Positions 20,187 to 28,575 of a DNA stretch of 64,000 nt are shown here, one piece after another; position 1 is the stretch's first letter; every line of letters begins with the position of its first letter. The notes under the pieces are model-generated. The model was not told the DNA's origin and made no database searches. It saw only the letters and a list, made by a program, of their open reading frames with translations. Source of the DNA: Pseudonocardia sp. CNS-004 (GTDB lineage: Bacteria; Actinomycetota; Actinomycetes; Mycobacteriales; Pseudonocardiaceae); contig MKJV01000079.1 of the NCBI GenBank assembly GCA_001942185.1, positions 1 to 64,000 of the forward strand. Direction: 5' to 3'. The translations under genes and the position numbers were made by a program.

Positions 20187-22376
20187 TCACGCCTCCTGCA
20201 ACGCCCGGATCGGCGACACCCGCCCGGCCCGGATCGCGGGGACGGTCGCTGCGACCATCGCCACCACGACGACGGCGACCACGAGCCCGGCGAGCTGCAG
20301 CACCGGCAACGACGCCGACGCGGAGTCGAGCTCCAGCACCGTGACCCCCAGCCGGCCGTAGATCGCACCGACCACGACGCCGATCACGGCCGCACCGGAG
20401 CCGCTGAGCCCCGCCTCCAGGGCCACCATCGTCCGAACGCCGGGCCTGGACAGGCCGACTGCTCGCAGCAGGCCGGTCTCCCGCACCCGCTCGGTGATCG
20501 ACAGCATGAGGGTGACGCCGACACCGACGACGGCCACCAGCAGCGTCATCCCGACCAGCCCCAGCCCGATCATGCTCGCGATGGCCAGCTGGTTCTGCAG
20601 CTCGGCACGCGCGTCGCCCGCGTACGCGGTCGACAGGCCCTCCTCGTCCGCCGCCTGCTCGACGGTGGTGCGGACGGCCTCGCCGTCGACACCGGGCGCC
20701 GGATCCACCAGCACGACGTCGTCCTGCACCCGCGCGACCAGCTGCGGGTCCTGCGAGATCGCCTCGGCGAACGCCTCCGCGCTGCTCGGGTCCGAGGCGC
20801 TGACCACGATCGCGGCGGGGAACTGCGCGTCGATCTGCGCCTCCGCGCCGGCCTGCACGGCCGACAGCGCCACCAGCAACGCCGACGTCAGGCCGACGCC
20901 GAGGGAGAGCACCGAGATCGTCGCGGCGGTCCGGCGCGGCACCTGGGCGGCGTTGGCCGTCGCGAGCCGGCCCGGCCCCCGGCCGACGACGGCGACCAGC
21001 CGCCCGACCGTGGCCCCGATCGCCCGCACGAGCACCGGGCCCGCGGCGATGACGGCACCGAACGCCGTCATCCCCGACACCGCGATCATGACCACGGCCT
21101 CGAACGGCGAGCCCCCGGAGCTGGTCCCGAGCGCGGCGAGACCTGCCGCGCCCGCCGCCAGCAGGCCGGCGAAGACGAGCCTGCCGGCCGTCCGTGGCGC
21201 GCCCGCCTCGCCCGAGCCCGCCGAACCGAGCGCGGCGACCGGTGGGATGCGGGCGGCGGCGAGCGCCGGGGCGAGGGCGGCCGCGACGGTGGTCAGCACG
21301 GCCATCGCCAGCACGCCGGCCAGCATCGGCCACGACACCACCAGGTCCGGGACGTCGGCCATCCCGTTCCCCCGCACGATCGCCAGCAGCCCGTACCCGG
21401 CCACCATCGCCACGGCCACCCCGAGCAGGCCCGCCACCAGCCCGGTGACCACCGCCTCCGCGAGCACGGCGCGGATCAGCTGACCACGCTCCGCGCCGAC
21501 GCAGCGCAGCAGCGCGAGCTGGGTGCGGCGCTGGGTGAGCACGATCCGGAAGGTCGAGGCGACCACGACGGCGGCCGCGACCACGGCCAGCCCGGCGAAC
21601 ACCCCGACGACCACCAGCACGGCCGTCACCGACTCGGCAGCGCTCTCCCCTTCGACGGTGCGCTGCTCCTCACCGGTGACGACGGCGCCCGGGTTGCCGA
21701 CGAGCTCGCCCACGCGCCCAGCCAGCTCCACCGCATCGGTGCCGGACGTGGCGGCGACGTCGATCTGCTCGAGCCAGCCGCCCAGCCCGACCGCGTCATC
21801 GGGTAGGGCGAACATCAGGTTCTCGCCGTCGGAGGCCGGCACCTCCACGACGCCGGTGATGGTGAGCGTGCGCTCCGGTTCCTCGTAGTCCTCGGGGATC
21901 GTGAGGGTGCCGCCGGGTCCGAGCCCGGTGCGCTCCGCGGTCTGCTCGCTGATCACGATCTCGCCCTGTTGGGTGGGCAGGCTGCCCTGCGCAGGCGTCT
22001 CCAGGCGGGCCAGCGGCCCGGTCATCGGGTCGGAGGCGACGGACCACTCCGTGCTCGCCCCGTTCACCTGCAGCGTCTCGCTCCCGGTCCAGACGCCGAC
22101 GGCCTCCGCCACGCCGTCGAGACCGGCGACCCGGGCGACGGCCTCCGCGGCCGACTCCGGCTCGTCCTGTTCGATCTGCGACGCGTCCACCACGACCGCG
22201 GCGCCCTCGGGCGTGACGACGTCGCCCGCGGTGAGGTAGTCGCGCAAGGTCTCGCTGAACAACATCGTGCCGGCCGCGAACACGGTGGCGACGATGATCG
22301 CGAGCCCGGTCAGCAGGACCCGGCCCGGCTTGCGCCGGGTCTCGGCCAGGAGGACGGCTGATGCGGACGCCACCAC
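20187..22376 (-). CDS. MacB/FtsX-type ABC transporter permease
   Basis: About 730 residues arranged as two FtsX-type units: membrane helices near the N terminus (VLLTGLAIIVATVFAAGTML), an extracytoplasmic MacB_PCD-like domain, a four-helix bundle around residues 265-420 (TFRIVLTQRRTQLALLRCVGA), a second soluble domain, and three C-terminal helices (LSITERVRETGLLRAVGLSR). It probably extrudes lipids, lipoproteins or antimicrobials rather than importing solutes. The GTG start directly follows the stop of the ATPase gene, so the two form one operon. It is intact, unlike several neighbours. Confidence 0.9.
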   Translation of the reverse strand: MVASASAVLLAETRRKPGRVLLTGLAIIVATVFAAGTMLFSETLRDYLTAGDVVTPEGAAVVVDASQIEQDEPESAAEAVARVAGLDGVAEAVGVWTGSETLQVNGASTEWSVASDPMTGPLARLETPAQGSLPTQQGEIVISEQTAERTGLGPGGTLTIPEDYEEPERTLTITGVVEVPASDGENLMFALPDDAVGLGGWLEQIDVAATSGTDAVELAGRVGELVGNPGAVVTGEEQRTVEGESAAESVTAVLVVVGVFAGLAVVAAAVVVASTFRIVLTQRRTQLALLRCVGAERGQLIRAVLAEAVVTGLVAGLLGVAVAMVAGYGLLAIVRGNGMADVPDLVVSWPMLAGVLAMAVLTTVAAALAPALAAARIPPVAALGSAGSGEAGAPRTAGRLVFAGLLAAGAAGLAALGTSSGGSPFEAVVMIAVSGMTAFGAVIAAGPVLVRAIGATVGRLVAVVGRGPGRLATANAAQVPRRTAATISVLSLGVGLTSALLVALSAVQAGAEAQIDAQFPAAIVVSASDPSSAEAFAEAISQDPQLVARVQDDVVLVDPAPGVDGEAVRTTVEQAADEEGLSTAYAGDARAELQNQLAIASMIGLGLVGMTLLVAVVGVGVTLMLSITERVRETGLLRAVGLSRPGVRTMVALEAGLSGSGAAVIGVVVGAIYGRLGVTVLELDSASASLPVLQLAGLVVAVVVVAMVAATVPAIRAGRVSPIRALQEA

Positions 22377-22377
22377 G

Positions 22378-23245
22378 TCAGTACCCGCCCCGCATCGGCG
22401 GCCCCGCGTACTGGCCGTGCGGCGGCGGCCCGACCGGTCCCTGCGGCGGCCGTCCGGGCGGGCCGCCCGCGTGCCCGCCACCCGGACCACCGGGTCGCGA
22501 CAACGAGGACAGCGCGGCGAGCACGGTGTCGGGCCGCGGGTTCGGCAGCACGCCGGCGAGCTGCCCGTCGCGGAGCAGGACGACCTCGTCGGCGTACGAG
22601 GCGGCGATCGCGTCGTGGGTGACCATCACGACCGTCTGGCCGATGTTGCGCACGGAGTCGCGCAGCAGGCCGAGCAGCTCGTGGCCGCTGGTCGAGTCGA
22701 GGTTCCCGGTCGGCTCGTCGGCGAAGATCACCTCGGGCCGCCCGAGCAACGCGCGGCCACCGCGACCCGCTGCTGCTGCCCACCCGACAGCTCGGTCGGG
22801 CGGTGGCGCAGCCGCTTCCCGATGCCGAGCAGATCGACCAGCATCGCCCGCCAGTTCGAGTCGACGGCCCGTCCGGCCAGCCGGGCCGGCAGCTCGATGT
22901 TCTGCTCCGCGGTCAGCTGCGGCAGCAGGTTGAAGCTCTGGAACACGTAGCCGATGCGGTCCCGTCGCAGCGCGGTGAGCTGGGCGTCGTTGCAGGCCGT
23001 CAGATCGGTCCCGCCGAGCACGACCTGCCCGGACGCGCCGTGTCGAGGCCGGCGAGCAGGTGCATCAGCGTGGACTTGCCGGATCCGGACGGGCCCATGA
23101 TCGCGGTGAAACGCGCGGCCGGGATCTGCAGGCTGACGCCGTCGAGCGCCTGCACCGCGGCATCACCGCGGCCGTAGGTCTTGACGAGGTTCCAGGTCGA
23201 GGCGGCAACCGGTTGCGGAGGCCGGGGAGCGGCGGGCGCGGTCAC
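22378..23245 (-). CDS. LolD/MacB-type ABC transporter ATPase (two frame breaks)
   Basis: ATPase partner of the downstream permease. Walker [20 protein letters not shown]-loop IGYVFQSFNLLPQLT, signature LSGGQQQRVAVA, Walker [16 protein letters not shown]-loop VTHDAIAASYAD. Breaks near 23038 and 22756 separate three segments in different frames; one base at each gives a normal ATPase. An unusual Pro/Gly-rich C-terminal tail of about 40 residues (RPGGPGGGHAGGPPGRPPQG) follows the catalytic domain. Confidence 0.88.
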
Positions 23246-23578
23246 GTCCCTCCTTCGGGGGTTCGATCAGTGTCGTCGCTGGGGAGCGAGATCGCGGACC
23301 GTAGCAAGCGGTGCCGCATGTGGCCGTCGCCACCGGGCCGTTCGGCCCAATCACGGCGACGACCGCTACGGAAAGTGACGAGCATGGTCGAGGCCCCGCT
23401 CAGGGGACGAGCCCGCACGCACGAACGGGACCGAACTGCGCCGGATCGCCCCGCCCGGGGCGCTGAACGCTATCTCGCAACGATCCTGCCCGGGCCGCGT
23501 CGGCCTGCGCGCACCACAGCTCCGACCGACCGACGCGAGGCGCACCCGAGAACCGCGCCATCCCCACCGACTCACTCC
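23246..23578. other. Intergenic stretch, no gene seen
   Basis: About 330 bases between the ABC ATPase start and the end of the acyl-CoA dehydrogenase gene. It should hold the promoter of the ABC operon on the reverse strand. I see no convincing coding frame, RNA or clear repeat. Confidence 0.5.
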
Positions 23579-24598
23579 CTATTCGGGCAGGGTGAGTGCG
23601 GCGATCCTCTCGCGGTGGGAGTCGGCGTCGCCCCACTGCCCGGCGAGGCGCTTGGCGCGCTTGTAGAAGAAGTGCGCCTCGTGCTCCCACGTGTAGCCGA
23701 TGCCGCCGTGGTACTGGATCATCGCGCCGGTGGCCTGCACCGCCACGTCGCTCGCCTTCGCCTTCGCCACGCTGACGGCCAGCGGCGCGTCCTCCAGGCG
23801 TGCGTCCACCGCGTGCGCGGCGTACAGCGCGGCGTGCTCGGCCATCGTGACGCCCACGTGCAGGTCGGCCAGCGCGTGCTTGATCGCCTGGAACGAGCCG
23901 ACCGGCACGCCGAACTGCTCGCGATCCCGGTCGTAGGCGACGGTGCGCGTGATCGCCTCGCGCGCGACGCCGACGAGGTCGGCCGCCACCAGCACGGTGG
24001 CCCGGGCCGCCAGCTCCTCGACCACCTCCGCGGTGGCCCCCGGCAGCGCGGTGCCCGCACCGGCGTCGAGGTCGGCGAGCCGGGCCGTGCCGTCGTACGA
24101 GCCGCGCGGCGTGGCCGTCGCGCCCTCGACGAGCGCCAGCCCGTGGCCGGAGCGGGCGACGACGACGTCGGCCACCCCGCCGTACTCCACGGCCGGCAGC
24201 ACACCCGGGGCGCTGCCACGCAGGGTGAAGGCCCCCACGGCCCCACCCGCGGCGAACCGGGGAAGCCAGGCCGCCTGCTGCTCGTCGGAGCCGGCCAGCC
24301 GCACGGCCTCGGCCGCCAGCACGGTGGCGCGCCACGGCCCCGGCGCCACGCCTGCGCCCAGTGCCCTGGCGATCACCTGGGCCTCGACGAGACCCAGGCC
24401 CAGCCCGTCGTGCTCCTCGGGCACGAGCGCGGCGAGCCAGCCCTGCTCACCCGCCGCCTTCCACAGCGAGGCCGGGTGCCCGTCGCTGCCGCTGTCCTCG
24501 ACGACGCCGCGCACGGCGTCCAGGTCGAACCGCTCGGCGAGGTAGCCGCGGACGGCCGAGTCGAACTCGCGCTGGTCGTCGGTGAGTGCGAAGAACAT
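23579..24598 (-). CDS. Acyl-CoA dehydrogenase, second subunit
   Basis: 339 residues. The N-terminal FALTDDQREFDSAVRGYL and EEHDGLGLGLVEAQVIARALG segments, and the C-terminal YDREQFG-like stretch (VAYDRDREQFGVPVGSFQAIKHALAD) and MIQYHGGIGYTWEHEAHFFYKR, identify it. It uses FAD to introduce a 2,3-double bond into an acyl-CoA. It lies seven bases after another acyl-CoA dehydrogenase gene, the arrangement of the alpha2-beta2 FadE pairs used for steroid side chains in actinobacteria. The central domain is shorter and more divergent than in its partner. Confidence 0.87.
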   Translation of the reverse strand: MFFALTDDQREFDSAVRGYLAERFDLDAVRGVVEDSGSDGHPASLWKAAGEQGWLAALVPEEHDGLGLGLVEAQVIARALGAGVAPGPWRATVLAAEAVRLAGSDEQQAAWLPRFAAGGAVGAFTLRGSAPGVLPAVEYGGVADVVVARSGHGLALVEGATATPRGSYDGTARLADLDAGAGTALPGATAEVVEELAARATVLVAADLVGVAREAITRTVAYDRDREQFGVPVGSFQAIKHALADLHVGVTMAEHAALYAAHAVDARLEDAPLAVSVAKAKASDVAVQATGAMIQYHGGIGYTWEHEAHFFYKRAKRLAGQWGDADSHRERIAALTLPE

Positions 24599-24605
24599 GA
24601 CGCTC

Positions 24606-25775
24606 CTACCGCGGCAGGCCGAGCACGCGCTCGGCGGTGACGTTGCGCTGCACCTGGGACGAGCCGCCCCAGATCGTGACCGAGCGGGACCACATGGACT
24701 GCGCGTGCCACGGCCGCAGGTCCAATCCGTCGACGGCGTCGAGCGTGGCGTCCTCGCCGAGGACGTCGTCGAAGACCTCCCAGAGGTCCTGGAACGTCTC
24801 CGACCACTGCAACTTCGTCATGGACGCCTCGAACCCGAGGTCGCGGCCCTGCTCCACCTCGGTGAGCACGTGCATGGCGTGCAACCGCAGGCACTCGAGC
24901 TCGGTGAGGACGCGGGCGAGCTTGCCGCGCACCACCGGGTCGCGGTGGCGGCCCAGCCGCTTCGCGACGGCGGCGATCTCGTCGTACTGGCGGCGGAACT
25001 CGGTGTACTGGCCGATCCCCGACGCCCCCCGCTCGAACGAGAGCAACAGCATCGCCGTGCGCCAGCCCTCGCCGATCTCACCGAGACACTCGGTGACCGG
25101 CACGTGCGCGTCGTCGAAGAACACCTCGCCGAACTCGCTCGCCCCGCTCATCTGCTTGAGCGGGCGGGCGTCGACGCCGGGCTGGTGCATGTCGATGAGC
25201 AGCATGGAGATGCCGCGATGGCGCTGCGAGCCAGGCTCGGTGCGGACCATCGCGAAGATCTTGTCTCCGTGGACGGCGTTGGTGGTCCACACCTTCTGCC
25301 CGCTGACGACGAAGTCGTCGCCGTCGCGCACGCCGCGGGTGGAGATCGCCGCGAGGTCGGAACCCGCGCCCGGCTCGGAGAACCCCTGGCACCAGATCAC
25401 CTCGTTGCGCAGCAACGGGCCGATGATCTCCTTCTTCTGCGCGTCGGTGCCGATGGCCATGACGGTGGGTGCGAGGAACGTCAGCCCGAGCGCGTTGACG
25501 GTGCGCGGCGCGTTCGCCCGCACCATCTCCTCGTCGTAGATCGCCTTCATCCCCGGCGTGCCGCCGCGCCCGCCGTACTCGGTGGGCCACGCGATCCCGG
25601 CGAACCCGGCCTCGGCCTTGTCGCGCTCCCAGTCCCGCCGCACGCGGAAGCTCTCCTCGTCGCCGAGCGACTCCCAGAACTCCGGGCGCCCCCACTCCTC
25701 GGGGATGTTCGCCCGCAGCCATGCCCGCAGCTCGTCGCGGAACTCCTCCTCCGCTGCGGTGTACGTCAGGTCCAT
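24606..25775 (-). CDS. Acyl-CoA dehydrogenase, first subunit
   Basis: 389 residues, typical FadE: MDLTYTAAEEEFRDELRAWL at the start, AWPTEYGGRGGTPG, the FAD/substrate motif WCQGFSEPGAGSDLAAI, VVSGQKVWTTNA, and C-terminal SVTIWGGSSQVQRNVTAERVLGLPR. The ATG of MDLTYT is chosen over an upstream in-frame ATG because it matches family starts. It is probably co-transcribed with the next acyl-CoA dehydrogenase and forms a mixed tetramer with it. Substrate unknown. Confidence 0.9.
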   Translation of the reverse strand: MDLTYTAAEEEFRDELRAWLRANIPEEWGRPEFWESLGDEESFRVRRDWERDKAEAGFAGIAWPTEYGGRGGTPGMKAIYDEEMVRANAPRTVNALGLTFLAPTVMAIGTDAQKKEIIGPLLRNEVIWCQGFSEPGAGSDLAAISTRGVRDGDDFVVSGQKVWTTNAVHGDKIFAMVRTEPGSQRHRGISMLLIDMHQPGVDARPLKQMSGASEFGEVFFDDAHVPVTECLGEIGEGWRTAMLLLSFERGASGIGQYTEFRRQYDEIAAVAKRLGRHRDPVVRGKLARVLTELECLRLHAMHVLTEVEQGRDLGFEASMTKLQWSETFQDLWEVFDDVLGEDATLDAVDGLDLRPWHAQSMWSRSVTIWGGSSQVQRNVTAERVLGLPR

Positions 25776-25903
25776 CGCGGCCTCCTCGCGCATGGCGGTG
25801 CCCCGTGCCCACCGTCACCCACCTTGGCATACTGACGGGTAACCGGCGCGTCGATCGACACAGCGGGTGAAGCGGCTCCGCGGTGGCGGGTACCCTCCCG
25901 ACC

Positions 25904-26146
25904 ATGCGCACTGAGCGGGTGACGGTGAGCCTGCCGGCCGATCTGGTGGCCGAGGCTCGAGACGCCGTGCGTCGCGGTACCGCGCGGAGCATGTCGTCCT
26001 ACATCGCCGAGGCCGTGTCGGCCCGGCAGATGCGCGACCGGTCGCTGGCCGCGCTGGCCGACCTCTACGGTGGCCCGCCGCCTCCCGACGAGCTCGCGGA
26101 GGCGCGGAGAACTCTGCGCCTCGTGCGTCGGGCCGCCGCCGTCTGA
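25904..26146 (+). CDS. VapB-like ribbon-helix-helix antitoxin
   Basis: 80 residues. The N-terminal MRTERVTVSLPADLVAEARDAV and RSMSSYIAEAV make a ribbon-helix-helix DNA-binding fold; the C-terminal half (PPPPDELAEARRTL) should be the flexible toxin-wrapping tail. It ends eight bases before the PIN-domain gene. Such antitoxins repress their own operon. The ATG giving MRTERVTV is the natural start. Confidence 0.8.
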   Translation: MRTERVTVSLPADLVAEARDAVRRGTARSMSSYIAEAVSARQMRDRSLAALADLYGGPPPPDELAEARRTLRLVRRAAAV

Positions 26147-26153
26147 TGCGCGC

Positions 26154-26546
26154 ATGATCGGCGGGCGAGTTCTCGACGCCAGCGCCCTCGCCGCGTTCGC
26201 CATCGGCCGCCCCGTCTACGTACGGGCCCTCGTCTGGGCGGCCGTCGAGGAGAACATCGTGCTGGCCGTGCCCAGCACCGCCCTCGGCCGTGCGTGGTCG
26301 ATGCTGGATCCCGAGCACCACCCCGCCCTCCAGGTGCTCCTCGACCTGCCCAACACCGTGATCGACGAGCTCGGCTCGGCGTCGGCGCAGGAGTCCGGCC
26401 TGCTGCTGGCCGCGTCCGGGCAGGACGACATCGTGGCCGGCCAGGTCGCCGCCAGCGCGAAGCGCCGGGGCTGGCCCGCGGTCACCGGCGAACCGGGAGC
26501 CCTGCGCAAGCTGGACACGACGGTGGCGATCGAGGAGCTTCCCTAG
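26154..26546 (+). CDS. PIN-domain ribonuclease toxin, VapC-like
   Basis: 131 residues. It starts MIGGRVLDASALAAFAIG, the first PIN strand with the conserved Asp in LDASAL; further acidic residues fall at IDELGS and in SGQDDIVAGQVAASAKRRGWPAVTG, which matches the C-terminal PIN motif. It should cleave RNA unless bound by the upstream antitoxin. The sequence is more divergent than textbook VapC, so the subfamily is uncertain, but size, order and motif agree with a type II toxin-antitoxin module. Confidence 0.78.
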   Translation: MIGGRVLDASALAAFAIGRPVYVRALVWAAVEENIVLAVPSTALGRAWSMLDPEHHPALQVLLDLPNTVIDELGSASAQESGLLLAASGQDDIVAGQVAASAKRRGWPAVTGEPGALRKLDTTVAIEELP

Positions 26547-26566
26547 CGTCACCGGCCCACCCGGGC

Positions 26567-26702
26567 GTGATCGCCGAAAGTGGTCCGAGAGCGCCGGATC
26601 TGACGGCCTGGCACCACTCCCGCCGATCATGCGCACACTGATCGTCGACAGTGGTGGCACGACGACAGATCGGTCGCCCCGGCACCATTTCCGGCGATCA
26701 CG
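26567..26702. repeat. Four-copy inverted intergenic repeat
   Basis: Four copies of a roughly 18-20-base unit, consensus TGATCGSCGVVAGTGGTGCC, alternate in orientation at 26567-26584 (+), 26612-26629 (-), 26639-26658 (+) and 26680-26702 (-). They form two imperfect palindromes in tandem in the gap between the toxin gene and the phosphatase gene. Confidence 0.65.
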
Positions 26703-26744
26703 AGCCAGCGGCCGGCCCGTCACCCCGGCTCTGATCGGCTACGG

Positions 26745-27537
26745 CTACCGGCCGAGCTCGGCATTGCTCGGCTGAGCCAGTCGCTCGCGCAGCAGGGTGA
26801 GGGACTCCTCCTCCAGGCCGTGGGCGCGCAGCCAGCCCGCCGCGCCGCCGTACTCGGCGTCCAGGTGCGCCAGCACCGCGGCCATCGCCTCCGCGCGTGG
26901 CATGTGCGGGGTCAGGTCCTCGGGCATCGGCGTGCCCGACGCCGTCGTCCAGCGCCGGAACAGCGCCTCGATCCGCTCGCCGGAGAGCGCGTAGTCGGCC
27001 ACCACGCGTCGCGCTCGACGCCCACGGCGTCCAGCACGAGCGCCACGAGCACGCCGGTGCGGTCCTTGCCCGCGGCGCAGTGCACGAGCGTCGGCCCGGC
27101 GGCGGCGAACCGCCGGACGGCCGTGACGACGTTGTCGGGACGGTCGCGCAGGTAGCCGAGGTAGATGTGGATCAGGGGGTCCACGTCCTCGTCGGTCTCC
27201 GGCAGCGCGCGCCCTCCTCGGGGATGAAGCTCAGCCGGACCGTCTCGACACCCGCATCGGCGAGGGCATGCGGGCTCGCGTCCTGGTCGATCTCGCTCTG
27301 CCTGCGCAGGTCGAGCACGAGGCGCAGGCCGAACTCGTGCACGAGGTGGGTGACGTCGGCGGCCGTGCAGTACTGCAGGGCGGCGCTGCGCAGCAGCACG
27401 CCGCTCCGGATGGTGCCGCCGGTCCGCAACTGCAGTCCACCGACGTCACGGACGTTGTCGAGACCTTCCAGGGCCAACCAGCGATCCAGGGGAGCAGCCA
27501 CGACTTCACCCTCGCATGGCGGAACCGCATCAGACAT
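26745..27537 (-). CDS. Tyrosine-protein phosphatase (two frame breaks)
   Basis: Y_phosphatase3 family, about 264 residues. N-terminal LEGLDNVRDVGGLQLRTGG and LLRSAALQYCTAADV, the conserved LRLVLDLRRQSEID, the catalytic P-loop VHCAAGKDRTG (Cys nucleophile, Arg) and a helical C terminus. Breaks near 27200 and 27005 split it; one added base at each restores the usual order. It removes phosphate from Tyr or lipid substrates. The ATG at 27537 leaves only 11 bases to the divergent TetR gene, so the true start may lie slightly downstream. Confidence 0.82.
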
Positions 27538-27548
27538 GAACAAGTATC

Positions 27549-28331
27549 GTGTGTCAGGTGGAACGGGAACTGGTGGCTGCGGCGCTGGCGGCGGCCCGCG
27601 CGCGCGGGCGCGACGTCGCGGACGTACCGCTCGCGGCGATCGCCTCGGCGGCCGGGATGTCCCGCAGCACGCTGCTGCGGCGGCTCGGCGGCACGCGGAC
27701 ACCGCTGGACGACGCGGTGCGCCGGGCGGGCATCGACCCCGGAGGCCGCCCGCCCGCCCGGGAGCGCGCGATCGCGGCCGCCGCCTCGCTCATCGCCGAG
27801 CAGGGGCTCGGCGCCACCACCCTGGACGCCGTGGCCGCGTCCGCCGACTGCGCCCTCCCCACCCTGCACGGTCTGTTCGACGGCCGCGACGGCCTGCTCG
27901 CCACGGTGTTCGACCGCTACGGCCCGGTGCCCGACCTCGAGGCACTCGCCGCCGCACCGCCGGACGACCTCACCGACCTCGTGCGCGAGGTGCACCGGGC
28001 GATCATCACCGCGTTCGCGCGGGAGCCCCGCGTGCTGCCGGCGATCTTCGCCGACGCCTGTTCCCGCCCCGGCGGGCCGGGACAGGCGGTGCTGAAGGGC
28101 ATGATCCCGCGTATCACGGCGAGCCTCGCGGCGATCCTCGAACCGCACATCGCGGCCGGCAGGCTGCGGCCACTGCCGTTCCCCCTGCTCGTCCAGCTGC
28201 TGCTCGGCCCGATCACCACGCACATGCTGCTGCGGCCCACGCTCGAGAGCACGGCGGGAGCGGAACTACCCTCCGTGGAGGACATCACCGAGTCGCTCGC
28301 CGCGGCGTACCTCCGCTCCGTCGCCAGCTGA
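27549..28331 (+). CDS. TetR-family regulator with two HTH segments
   Basis: 260 residues. A first helix-turn-helix (VPLAAIASAAGMSRSTLLRRLGG, residues about 28-50) precedes a complete TetR N-terminal domain (RERAIAAAASLIAEQGLGATTLDAVAASADCALPTLHGLFDGRDGL, about 76-121) and an all-helical ligand/dimer domain. Two tandem TetR-like DNA-binding heads in one chain are uncommon. It is divergent from the phosphatase gene, and the ends are only 11 bases apart. GTG start; a second GTG three codons later is possible. Ligand unknown. Confidence 0.8.
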   Translation: MCQVERELVAAALAAARARGRDVADVPLAAIASAAGMSRSTLLRRLGGTRTPLDDAVRRAGIDPGGRPPARERAIAAAASLIAEQGLGATTLDAVAASADCALPTLHGLFDGRDGLLATVFDRYGPVPDLEALAAAPPDDLTDLVREVHRAIITAFAREPRVLPAIFADACSRPGGPGQAVLKGMIPRITASLAAILEPHIAAGRLRPLPFPLLVQLLLGPITTHMLLRPTLESTAGAELPSVEDITESLAAAYLRSVAS

Positions 28332-28575
28332 TCGGGGCGGCCGTCCGGCCGCACACGGCGCCGATCGCGACCCGCGCGCTGCCCGACCAGCCACGGATCG
28401 CGTGCCGCGCGGGGGTCCGCGCTGGTCCCGCCGGTTCCTGCTGATCATGGACGGTGGTGGGCTGAAGCGCGCGGCGCACGTGCTGAACGAGTGCCGCGGG
28501 CCACACCGTAGGCTGCGGCGAATGCGTGACCAACGACGGTCACACAGAGTCGCCGCCACGGACCCGAGGGAATCG
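28332..28575. other. Intergenic stretch, no gene seen
   Basis: About 240 bases between the TetR gene and the pyruvyltransferase. A GC-rich imperfect hairpin (GGCGGCCGTCCGGCCGCAC) near the TetR stop could end its transcript. Reading upstream from the pyruvyltransferase start gives only low-complexity frame. Confidence 0.4.
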
